NCBI RefSeq assembly: GCF_030867145.1
Contig: NC_134418.1
Coordinates: 3,778,802-3,842,801 of the forward strand
Origin: Opisthocomus hoazin
Taxonomy: Eukaryota; Chordata; Aves; Opisthocomiformes; Opisthocomidae
Length of the DNA stretch: 64,000 bases
Direction: 5' to 3'
Part shown: positions 49,645 to 58,729 of the stretch, piece by piece
Layout: every line of letters begins with the position of its first letter
Numbering within the stretch: position 1 is the first letter of the stretch
The notes under the pieces: model-generated
Databases searched by the model: none
Seen by the model: only the letters and a program-made list of their open reading frames with translations
Told to the model about the DNA's origin: nothing
Made by a program: the position numbers and the translations under genes

Positions 49645-52600
49645 GTAATTTACTGCTTTCCCGAGTCCTGCCGGGCTCCTTCCCCAGCATATAGCTCAGG
49701 CAACGTATAGCTGCCTTGCCTCTAAGCCAGACCCTCTCTTAGATCCGCTGTCTGTTTTATTTAGGATGAACTTCACTCCCGGGAGGAAACGCGGGGCAGC
49801 CAGGCGACCGTCTATAGGTTTTACCAGCACCTGAAGTGCCGGAAGGGCTGGGTGCCGGATCTCATCAACGCGCTGCGCCAGAACAACGCGGGGCACCTGG
49901 CTGACGAGCTGCAGCACGTGTATGACTCCTGCCAAGCCCGTATGTAGCCTCGCCCGCCCTGGGTGCTGAGCCGGGGAGGTTCTGGTGGAGATGGGGAGCC
50001 AAACCACATCTCCTTGTGTCTGCCAAGCAGCTGGCCCCTCCCTACCCTGGCTTTCCAGGGGCCTGGGGGTGTCTGTGACCGTCCCCGGGGGTGTTCCTCA
50101 CCCTGGTGATGTGCCTGGGGATGGCGGGGTCCTTGTTCCAAGGTGCTTGGGTTGGCGGTGGGCTGGGTTTCTCACCTGGAGGGGAGATGGAAAGATGAAT
50201 GAAGGGGTGGTTTGGGGTTGGGAGATGGAAAGATGAATGAAGGGGTGCTGAGGGCTTGGCTCGTGTAGGGACAAAGCAGGGGGACGTGAGGGGCTGCCTC
50301 AGCCCTGTGCTCATCCTCTGCCTCCTTGGCCTTTCCCTCTGTGTCCCTGCTTATGAACCTCCTTGGCTCCTCCAGGTCCCCCGGCTCCCGCCGCTGCGTC
50401 CTTCCCTCCTGCAGCCAATGATGCCCGTCCCGCCGTCTCCTCTGTCGGTGCCCAGACACCATCCCCGGGGCCAAACCCTGCTCCGGGTGCCCCGTTGGCT
50501 GAGCAGCCGCCCCGAGACCTGCCCGCTGGCGGCCGTCCGCCTCTCCTGCCCAGTGCTACCACCGCCACGAGCACGGACCTGGACGCCAGGGTCCCGGTGC
50601 AGGAATCGGTGAGCGGGGCGCACATCAGATGGGGACATAAAGGTCTATTTTGGACCAGAGCATTGGTGTGGTGGGGCGTGGGGAGTTGTGATAGGGCCAG
50701 GCTTGTTCAGGGACACCCCAAGCTTGCTGCATCTGGTAACTTGTAGCCTACATACGGCCCTATAACTGCTCTCCTCTCCTGCTTCCCGGCTCCCCTCCAG
50801 TCCAGGCTCCCCTGCACAGCCCCCAGCCCCATGCAGACCTCCTGCGAGCTGTGCAGTGGGTGCCAAGGAGAGACCTCCTTATCACCAGGCTCCTGTGGGT
50901 CATACGGCCAGAGTTTGGGACACCCAGACCCCCTCATCCTGGCACAGCGATTTAGCACAGCTCATTTCCTTTCCAGCTCCCCAAAAAACTCCTGGAGAAA
51001 GACAGTCCCCAGCTGCCTTCACCTGGGAGCACGGCTCGTGACGGAGCAAGTGATGGGCATGGTGGAGAGGGGCATCTCCCGCGCCCCACCGAAGCCACGC
51101 AGGCGGCAGCGGGGACCCCCGGGGCAGACAGCGCGCCCGTGCCGTCGGCTGCTCCCCCCGCGCCGGGCCGGGACTGGCTGAGCCGCCAGCAGCACCCGGT
51201 GTGTGTGGGTAACGGGTGTTTCGGCAATGCCAACCACCTGCACCGCGGCGCGCCGGGCTTGGGTCTGGGCAGGTCCCTTCCACCACCGAGGGATGCGGGT
51301 GCTGCTCGCAGCCCCGAGCAGCCCAGGAATGAGCCCCAAGAGGACTTCTACATCTCCGCTGAGTCACCCCCGAGGCTGGAGGAGGCCGCTCGCAGCGGGG
51401 GGCCGCAGCCCCCAGACTCGCTGCAAAAAACCCAGGCTGTGCCCGGCCCCCAGCACGGCGAGCCCCCGGGCAGCTTCGTGGATGTGTACAGCCCCCTCCT
51501 CGTACAGCAGCAGTTCGATGCGGAGCAGAAGCGGGTTGAGATGCAGCGAGAGCACGGAGGAGGTGGAGGTAGGTGTCCTTCCTGGCAGCCACCGTGCTGA
51601 CGGGGAGCAGGGCGGGAGGCACTGCCAGATGCCCGTCCTTTCTGACAGTGAGGATGGCGAGTGGCAGAGAAGGTGCAGAAGGGTAGGGCCCCACGGGGAG
51701 GCCGTGGGGACACTCCCAAAGAGTGGGTGGGAGCTGTGGCTGTTGGTGCAGGTAGCCCCAAGGTTGCATCTGCCTTCGTGGCCTGTGAGCACCCATGGAG
51801 GTGCAGAGAACAGCTCTCTCCTGTTGTCACCCATCTCCTCTTCCGTCTCCTGAGCTGCAGCAACCTTGTCCAGCAAGAGCAAGGTTGGGTTGTGCAGAAA
51901 TCCATCCGGGATGCTTTTTTATTCCCCCTTGTTTTTCCCCTAGACGTTATTGCCATTGTTGCGTGCCGTATTTTGACACAACATCCTGACCAGGACTTGG
52001 CAGTGGCACTTGCTTCATTTCCCATGTAAAATGCCCTGGTTGAGTGTCTCTGCACCCCCTTTTTGGCAGCCTGGGGGCACAGAATCACAGAATGAATCCC
52101 AGAATGTTCGGGGTTGGCGGGGACCTCTGTGGGTCGCCCAGCCCAACCCCCTGCCCAAGCAGGGTCACCCAGAGCAGGCTGCACAGCACCGCGGCCAGGC
52201 GGGGCTGGAATATCTCCAGAGAAGGAGACTCCACAGCCTCCCTGGGCAGCCTGGGCCAGGGCTCCGTCACCCTCAGAGGGAAGAAGTTCTTCCTCATGTT
52301 CAGCTGGAGCTTCCTCTGCTTCAGTTTGTGCCCGCTGCCCCTTGTGCTGTCGCTGGGCACCACTGAAAAGAGTCTGGCCCCGTCCTCCTGACCCCCACCC
52401 TGCAGATATTTATAAACATTTCTAAGGTCCCCTCGCAGCCTTCTCTTCTCCAGGCTGAACAAGCCCAGCTCCCTCAGCCTCTCCTCGGAGGAGAGATGCT
52501 CCAGTCCCCTCCTCATCCTCGTAGCCCTCCACTGGACTCTCTCCAGTAGCTCCTCATCTTTCTTGAACTGGGGAGCCCAGAACTGGACACAGGACTCCAG

Positions 52601-54490
52601 ATGGGGCCTCCTCAGGGCAGAGCAGAGGGGGAGGAGAACCTCCCTCGACCTGCTGGCCACACTCCTCTTAATGCACCCCAGGATGCCATTGGCCTTCTTG
52701 GCACCCAGGGCACGCTGCTGGCTCACGGTCACCCTGTCATCCCCCAGAACACCCAGGTCCCTCTCCGCAGAGCTGCTCTCCATCAGGTCCGCCCCAGCCT
52801 GTACTGGTGCCTGGGGTTGTTCCTCCCCAGGTGCAGGATCCTGCGCTTGCCCGTGTTGAACCTCATCAGGTTCATCACCCTGCTCTCAAATTTGTGACAG
52901 GATCGGGGGTGCTTGCTTGGCTGGTGCCATCTGGTTTCCCTGCACCTACTGGGGAGCTCGGGGTCTGGGGCAGAGCTAGGGCCACATGGGCAGCACCCAG
53001 CAGCGCTGGGTCCTGCTCCCTCCTGTCCCACCTCCTCAGCTCTGGCAGTGTCCTGTTGCAGCATCCTTGAGGAAGAGCAAAACTCACCTTTTAGGTCTCC
53101 TGAGTAATGCAGTACATTTTGTTTTCTCCCTGGCAGATGCTGAGATGGAAGCCACCCCAGTTGCTACTCCTGTGTCCAGAGGCACTTCCCTGTCCTGCGA
53201 CACCTCTGTGAAGCCTCCGGTACAAGAGAGCAAACTGCCCGAGGGGGAGATGGCCAGCAGCACCCTCTCCATGCTGACGAAGGAGAAAGTAGGTGACGTT
53301 TCCCCTTGCCACTTGCATTTCATTCTTGCAAACTCCCCCTGGCCAGGAGATTTTCTGCTGCAGTGTAAGATTTTGAGCTGGTGGCAAGTTTATTCAGGGC
53401 TTTTTTTTCCCCCATTGCATTCATGTCCCCGTCAGGATGCTGTATTTTGGAGCATGGGAGAAGGGAGCCAAGGTTTGGTGGGCTTTGACTCCTTATTTCC
53501 CCTCCTTGACTTGCCAGTCAGTCTCCTCGCTTCCAGGTGCCTGTTTCCACCCCTCTCCTCGCTGCTTGTCTCCCTTCCTTCTCTCATCTTTCCTGAATCC
53601 CAAAGGCTCCCCCGAGCCCCAACATCTCCCTGCCCCGCTCACTCTCCCAGCGCTGGGAGTTGCCTGTGACCCGACCTCGCTGTTAGTGGCTGGAGATGTG
53701 GTGGCTGAGCACTGAAATAGGCTTGTCACGTGGCGTAGGTGCCCGAGACCAGGCCAAATGGGTGCTCCCCGTGGCACCCAGCCCCTCTCGTTGTCTCCCA
53801 AAGGTGCTCCCGGCCTCGGCAGACCCTCTCCCGACTGTTGCAGGAAGCTCTGAAGGCACGTCTGGAAGGACGGCCTCCCGGGTGAGCTCTGCCACGAGCA
53901 TCTGGGCGTCGTGGAGCAACGTGGAGAGGGATTTGGAGCTCAGCAAGCCGGGCGACCTCCTCTCCACGCCTGGGGAGAGCCCTGAGGTGGCTGGCGGATG
54001 CCCGAGCTCTCAGGGGCCCAGCGGCCCCTATTCCAGGGCGTCCGGTAGCCTCACCCTCAGCAGCGACCTGCTGATGGTGAGCACGGATAGCTCGAGCTCA
54101 GGAGGAGCGCTCTCCAGAGTCTCCATGAGACGCCCACCTCCAGCGGCTCGTACAGACCCTGGGGGAGAAGAGGCAGACGGAGCAAGCAGAGACTCCCATC
54201 GGCCTGCGAGCTGGGTTGGGACCTCCCTGGGCACCCATGAGGTCCACATGGATCATTACCCCAGCACCGAGCTCGGGGCAGGCAACGACCTCCTAGACGG
54301 AGCCGGTCCCCTTGGGAATTCTCCAGATTTTGACTCGGGCGGGGGCCGTGGCGCTGCGACCAGCTCCCCTCAGGCCAAAGTCCCCCCAGGGGACCGCAGC
54401 GGATCGTCCCTGCCGTACATCGTTCCAGCGGTGGGCATCGCTCTGATTTCAGCTGTGGCGTTTCTGGTGTACGCTCGGCTGCAGAAGTAG
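49528..54490 (+). CDS. MAVS: Mitochondrial antiviral-signaling protein (MAVS), six coding exons
   Basis: The span includes introns. Coding exons read from GT/AG sites are 49528-49644, 49765-49939, 50376-50608, 50977-51568, 53137-53288 and 53804-54490. Joined, they give 1956 nt, 651 codons plus stop, with compatible phases at every junction. Seen: an N-terminal CARD (about residues 1-95, opening [20 protein letters not shown]), a long Pro/Gly/Ser-rich linker, PVQES at 171-175 and 400-404, PQEDFYIS at 295-302, and a C-terminal hydrophobic anchor (about 628-646) followed by ARLQK. Known of the family: MAVS sits in the outer mitochondrial membrane, receives MDA5/RIG-I through CARD-CARD contact, polymerises, and recruits TRAFs and TBK1/IKK to drive IRF and NF-kB signalling. 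The ATG at 49528 has A at -3 and G at +4. Identification rests on remembered similarity of the CARD and tail to bird MAVS plus the architecture. Confidence 0.95.
49765..49939 (+). CDS. MAVS: MAVS coding exon 2 of 6 (CARD, second part)
   Basis: Starts after TTTATTTAG with [13 protein letters not shown] and completes the CARD through [14 protein letters not shown], residues 40-97 plus one base of codon 98. Trp68 within KGWVPDL sits where other MAVS CARDs carry a conserved Trp. The donor is GTATGT and the intron before it is only 120 bp. Confidence 0.93.
50184..50247 (+). repeat. Short direct duplication in MAVS intron 3, period 38
   Basis: GAGATGGAAAGATGAATGAA followed by GGGGTG occurs at 50184 and again at 50222, separated by a T/G-rich spacer. 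Confidence 0.85.
50376..50608 (+). CDS. MAVS: MAVS coding exon 3 of 6 (proline-rich linker, PVQES motif)
   Basis: Acceptor CTCCTCCAG, donor TCG|GTGAGC. Encodes residues 98-175, very rich in Pro and Ala, with no predicted fold. The last five residues are PVQES, matching the TRAF2/TRAF3-binding P-V-Q-E-[ST] type motif known in mammalian MAVS. The reading frame follows from the one base carried over from the previous exon. Confidence 0.88.
50977..51568 (+). CDS. MAVS: MAVS coding exon 4 of 6 (linker, TRAF6-like and pLxIS-like motif)
   Basis: Acceptor CATTTCCTTTCCAG, donor GGAG|GTAGGT. It encodes residues 176-372, opening [12 protein letters not shown], and is open throughout in the frame set by the upstream exons. 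PQEDFYIS (295-302) fits PxExx-aromatic (PQEDFY) and a pLxIS-type site with F for L (DFYIS). A glutamine-rich stretch, [13 protein letters not shown], lies near the end. The exon leaves phase 1. Confidence 0.88.
52079..52873 (-). mobile_element. CR1 young group, antisense inside MAVS intron 5
   Basis: Inverted copy with an extra AATGAATCCC inside the octamer run. The frame is open from 52783 to 52085 and it does not carry the shared frameshift (GAGGGACCTGGGTGTTCTG). It takes up half of the intron between coding exons 4 and 5. Confidence 0.95.
53137..53288 (+). CDS. MAVS: MAVS coding exon 5 of 6 (second PVQES motif)
   Basis: Acceptor TTTTCTCCCTGGCAG, donor AAA|GTAGGT. Encodes residues 373-423 with phase 1 in and phase 0 out. 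The second PVQES lies at residues 400-404 (53217-53231). The intron before it is 1568 bp, half of which is an antisense CR1 copy. Confidence 0.88.
53804..54490 (+). CDS. MAVS: MAVS coding exon 6 of 6 (Ser-rich region and membrane anchor)
   Basis: Acceptor TTGTCTCCCAAAG, then VLPASADP. Encodes residues 424-651 and the TAG at 54488-54490. It contains PGESPE (479-484), a possible TRAF6-type PxExx-acidic site, a serine-rich stretch, and a terminal hydrophobic segment [20 protein letters not shown] typical of a tail anchor, followed by RLQK. The basic residues after the anchor fit outer mitochondrial membrane targeting. Confidence 0.93.
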   Translation: MLPASADPLPTVAGSSEGTSGRTASRVSSATSIWASWSNVERDLELSKPGDLLSTPGESPEVAGGCPSSQGPSGPYSRASGSLTLSSDLLMVSTDSSSSGGALSRVSMRRPPPAARTDPGGEEADGASRDSHRPASWVGTSLGTHEVHMDHYPSTELGAGNDLLDGAGPLGNSPDFDSGGGRGAATSSPQAKVPPGDRSGSSLPYIVPAVGIALISAVAFLVYARLQK

Positions 54491-55682
54491 TGCTGGAGTG
54501 GATGGGATGCCGCGACCGTCACTCAGCCTGGGCGATTCCTCTTCGTAGCAGGAACTTGGCCAGCGCGTTTGAAGCCTCACGAGCAGTGGGGGGGGGGCAC
54601 ACAGCAGGGGCACTGTTAAATCTCTTTCTGGAAGGTTTTGCTGGAAGAGGCCTTGGTTGCGTGATGCTGTTGGGTTTGGGTCTGTTCCCCCCTCAATTAC
54701 CAACCATCTCATCGTCTGTAGCCTTCTCCTTTTACACCATAGAGAGGGTCTCGCTCGGGGAGTGATCCCCTGAGTCAAAAAAAAAAGTCCTCATGGCCAT
54801 TCTCCACGTCTTCCTTCTTTGCTCCCAGGAAGCCCCAGGGAAACGTGTCCTGGTGGTCCAAAGAGTGAGCTCCCAGGTCCCTGCAGGCAGCGCAGCAAGG
54901 AGAGGTTTTGCAGTTGTCCTGTGAAAGCGGACCTGATTTTGTTGGCTCTGCTCATCTCGGCTTGAAAACGTGCCCGAGGGTGTGCAGCAGCCTTCGCCAG
55001 GCGCCTCACGTTGAATTTGCCTCACTCGGTGTCTGTGGCTCTGCTGCTGGGGCCTTGGCTCGTCTCTGCTGCTCCTTTCCTCTGGGGGCGCGGGCAGGAC
55101 CCCGGTGCACCAAGTCACGCTGCCTTCTGCTCATTCGTGACGAGAGATGTCCCCGCGGTGCAAAGGCGCCAGGCCAGACCACGTATGAGCTTTCCCCTCT
55201 CCCAGGAGCTGTCGTCCTGCCTCGGTGCTTTGCTTCGGAGCACCCTCCCCTGGTCCTGAGGGTCAGGGGTGGGCTCTGGGGTCGCTTTGGGCAGCGCTGA
55301 CGCCCTGGGGATGAAGCTGAGGGTCAGGAGAGCGCCACGTCTAACCAGCTTTCTCGAGGATCAACCTCATTCCACCCCTCTCCAGCCAGGGGAAGGGGGT
55401 TATGCTTGAAGAGGACCATTTTGTGCAATGCCAGCACCACGTGGACTCGGTCCCACGCAGGATTGCTGAGCGGCTTTGTTCTTTAGGCTGTATTTTCTGA
55501 GCCTGGCTAGGAGGGAGGGTGTAGTTCTCACCATTCCCGATACCTGGTGCTATGGGATAGGAATATAGGAAACTTGCATCCAGGCTGGGACGCTGATAGG
55601 ATCGGCTCTGCGCACTGCAGGGAGGCCATACCCAGTGGTTGAGATGTTCTGGGTTATCTTTCTTACAGAATCTATTTCTATA

Positions 55683-55913
55683 GATTAGATCCAAGAAAAA
55701 AATTCTTCCCCTTGAGAGTGGTGAGGCCCTGGCCCAGGCTGCCCAGAGAAGCTGTGGCTGCCCCCTCCCTGGCAGGATTCAAGGCCAGGTTGGACGGGGC
55801 TGGGAGCAGCCTGGGCTGGTGGAAGGGGTCCCTGCCCATGGCAGGGGGGTTGGAATGAGGTGATCTTTAAGGTCCCTTCCAACCCAAACCATCCTGTGAT
55901 TCTATTCTACGAT
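55683..55913 (+). mobile_element. CR1 second group, in the MAVS 3' UTR region
   Basis: From AAAAAAATTCTTCCCCTTGAGAG to AACCCAAACCATCCTGTGATTC. Sense to MAVS and 53 bp from an inverted young-group fragment. Confidence 0.92.
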
Positions 55914-55966
55914 CCTGAAGGTCCCATTTAAAATTGCAGCCCATAATTTCCCTGCTGTCCCCAGAG

Positions 55967-56322
55967 ATCACAGAATCATAGAATCACAGAATAGTAGGGG
56001 TTGGAAGGGACCTCTGTGGGTCATCCAGTCCAACCCTCCTGCTGAAGCAGGGTCACGCAGAGCAGGCTGCACAGGACCTTGTCCAGGCGGGTCTTGAGTA
56101 TCTCCAGAGAAGGAGACTCCACAACCTCCCTGGGCAGCCTGGGCCAGGGCTCCGTCACCCTCAGAGGGAAGAAGTTCTTCCTCATCTTCAGCTGGAGCTT
56201 CCTCTGCTTCAGTTTGTGCCCGTTGCCCCTTGTCCTGTCACTGGGTACCACTGAAAAGAGCTTGGCCCCATCCTCCTGACACCCACCCTTCAGATATTTA
56301 TAAGCATTTATTAGGTCCCCTA
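55967..56322 (-). mobile_element. CR1 fragment, antisense in the MAVS 3' UTR region
   Basis: Inverted octamers then [11 protein letters not shown]. Keeps KTRLDKVLC and [12 protein letters not shown] residues, so it is near the long copy in type. Truncated after TAGGTCCCCTAATCAGC. Confidence 0.92.
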
Positions 56323-58729
56323 ATCAGCTTGGAGTGTGAGGGGATCGGGCTGCAAGATTTCTAAGATAAAATCCTCAAACCCAAACCAGTATCCCCAGCT
56401 TCCCCCTGCCCAGGGCAACTTGCGGGGCAGAAGCGACCCCGCGCAGTCACTGTCGGGGCCACATCTCTAGCTCGAGGCAGAGTTTAGTGGTCACCAGCCG
56501 TGCTGCCCACTTCTCCTGTCGCTGCGGCTGCGGGCTGTTCGCCATCTCATCTGCTCCCTCCCAAAAGCACAGGCGCACAAAAAAACCAAAACTATTTTTT
56601 TGTAGCGGAAGGGTTATTATAGCTAAAGGATTTCTGTTTTTTTCAAGCTCTAAAGACACCTTGCGTGTTCCCAGCATCCCGTGATTTGTTGGGGGGGAGC
56701 AGGGAAGCTGTGGCAGGACGCAGAACTGGGCAAAAAGGTGTGATGATCCGGGCGTGGATTCACAGGGCAGAAGGCTTGGTTTGAATCCGGCGAGCCCCCA
56801 AGGGTGCCGTGGGCTGCAACCCCTCGCAGCGGCCTGGTGACGACGGCCGGGCTGAACTCCTCATCCACGCGGTTGCTTCTTCCCTGCTTTACTGGGTCCA
56901 GTACCTTCTTCCCCGTGGATTCCTGCCGCTCGGCGCAGCTTCCCGGAATGCGACCTTCCTGCTGGCAGGGGAGCAGGAGGCAGACGAGCTCCCCGGGCCC
57001 TGGCTGCAGAGCGCGGCCGTTGTGCCCAGAGCTCGGCCTGCGGTGGGAAGGGTCCGTCAGCCCCGCGACGGGGCGAACGGCTGCTCCTCCCTCCTAACAA
57101 CTTTGCCCAAAAATGCAAGAAGTGGCCCGTTAAATGATAAAGACAATAATTACATGCAATAGTGAGGTGCTGATTTTGGTCTGACGGGGGCTGCTCTCCA
57201 GGTGAAGTGGAGATGTTCATCGCTTGCTCAGTGCCCGGCGCTTTATCCATCAGAGGAGCGGCTTTAAAGCGCTTTTAAACACTTTAAAAGAGGGGACTCG
57301 GGGGCTGCTTTCCCCGCTTGAAGATGACGTGACTTGTCCAAAGCCTCCCCGCAGGCAGGGAGAAGGACCTGGGATTCCCCGTCAGCCGTCCCCAGTTAGC
57401 TGGTTTTTTCCTCAGCTTTCATGATTTTGTCCGTGAGGGCTTTGTAGAGACCTGTGAAAGCTGCAGTTTTCAGCCCTAAGAATTGCTCTTTATTTGCAGT
57501 GGGTAAGGATATCTCCCCAAATCCTTTTAACTTGTTAAAAGGCTCGTGTTTATGACTGAATATTGCGCCAAACTAAAGCAGAACACGCATCGTAAAGCAG
57601 AGTACGCGAGCCTGCATAACCACACTGTGGAATCCACCCCAAATTTTGTTAGAGAGAGGGGGCGCGTGCCTTCTCCACACGCTTTCTGCGTGATTCAGAG
57701 GACGCCCGTGAGATCCCAGACCAGCAGCATCCGCACCAAGGCCCTCTTCTCTGATGCTTCACTTGCCTGCAACAATCTTCACCTGTTTTCCCAGTACTTC
57801 TTAGCAGTGGCTTGCACGCTTTGCCTTTTCACGTCGAATCACTCTTGTGAAGCGGCTGGTTCGTCACCACTCCACTCGATAAAAGCAGACGTTCAGTTTT
57901 CTGCCGTGAAGTGCCGGTATTTTCACCGTTGTAATGTAGCACTTTGAAAGCGGAACCAGCAGGTGAACCTGCAGGAGGGAACCGCGTCCCTGCACATTTT
58001 TTCAAAAAAAAAGAAAAAATAAGCCTTTTCCTAACTATAATAAAACTGTTTGCCACTTCACACTGAACTTTTGAGGTTGCTGTGTGTGTTTGTGAGGTGA
58101 GGGGGACAGATCTCGGCTTCTGAGGCCTCTGTGGAGCAAGGAAAGCAAGCTAGAAGTTGGCTGGAAAATTAAATCCACCTGCCTTACCTGCTCGGGGAGC
58201 GGAGGCTGCAAAGAAGGATCCAAAGAGCCCTCCTCTGCTTTTTGGGGGAGGATTGCAGCGGCTCACGCGCCTTGGATTTCCCATTTAAGCAGACGGGTGC
58301 TTTTAGACAAGGCTGTTGGTGCTTTTGCCGTATGCAATTTCAAGCAGCTCCGTCTGTGGGAGTTGGACCTGTTTTCCTTGCTCTGGAGCTGCCTTTGCAT
58401 TTCTTGGAGAACGCTTGCCTGCATATCAAGGAGCGTCTGCCAGCTTCCTCGCCTCTTCTTCCTCCTCCTTGGTCCACCTCTGGGCAGCCAGTTCTGGTCA
58501 GACCCTTGCTTTGATCTCTGGGGATGCCTGTTGGGTGCATCGAGGTGACACCTCCTGCTCCAGCATCCCTCAGACTAGAGGTGACCTCCCAGGGTTAGGG
58601 GGTAGGTTCAGGCAGCACCAAGAACCCCTGAATCTGGTGAAAGGGGCAGTGAACCCCTCCTTGTCGCTCACAGTGGCGGCTGGATCTGTGCCGGGGTCCC
58701 AAGGAGCAGGAGGTTCATGAAACGAACCT
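56323..58729. other. Distal MAVS 3' UTR region and downstream flank
   Basis: Unique DNA holding the poly(A) signal at 58039; after it, about 690 bp of flank with nothing recognised. Confidence 0.45.
58039..58044 (+). terminator. Polyadenylation signal AATAAA, probable MAVS 3' end
   Basis: AATAAA is followed about 32-50 bases later by a GT-rich stretch (TTGCTGTGTGTGTTTGTGAGG, around 58077). This is the usual spacing of signal, cleavage site and downstream element, and it is the first such pair after the MAVS stop. Confidence 0.55.

Larger units (their letters stand above)
54491..58062 (+). other. MAVS: Probable 3' UTR of MAVS
   Basis: I found no AATAAA between the MAVS stop and 58039, so the message probably runs about 3.6 kb past the stop. 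It contains one sense (55683) and one antisense (55967) CR1 fragment. Multiple shorter isoforms using variant signals cannot be excluded. Confidence 0.45.

Noticed and set aside
50831..51181. Alternative plus-strand frame over MAVS intron 4 and exon 4
   Set aside because: It is out of frame with the exon phases; the frame that joins all exons is the one annotated.
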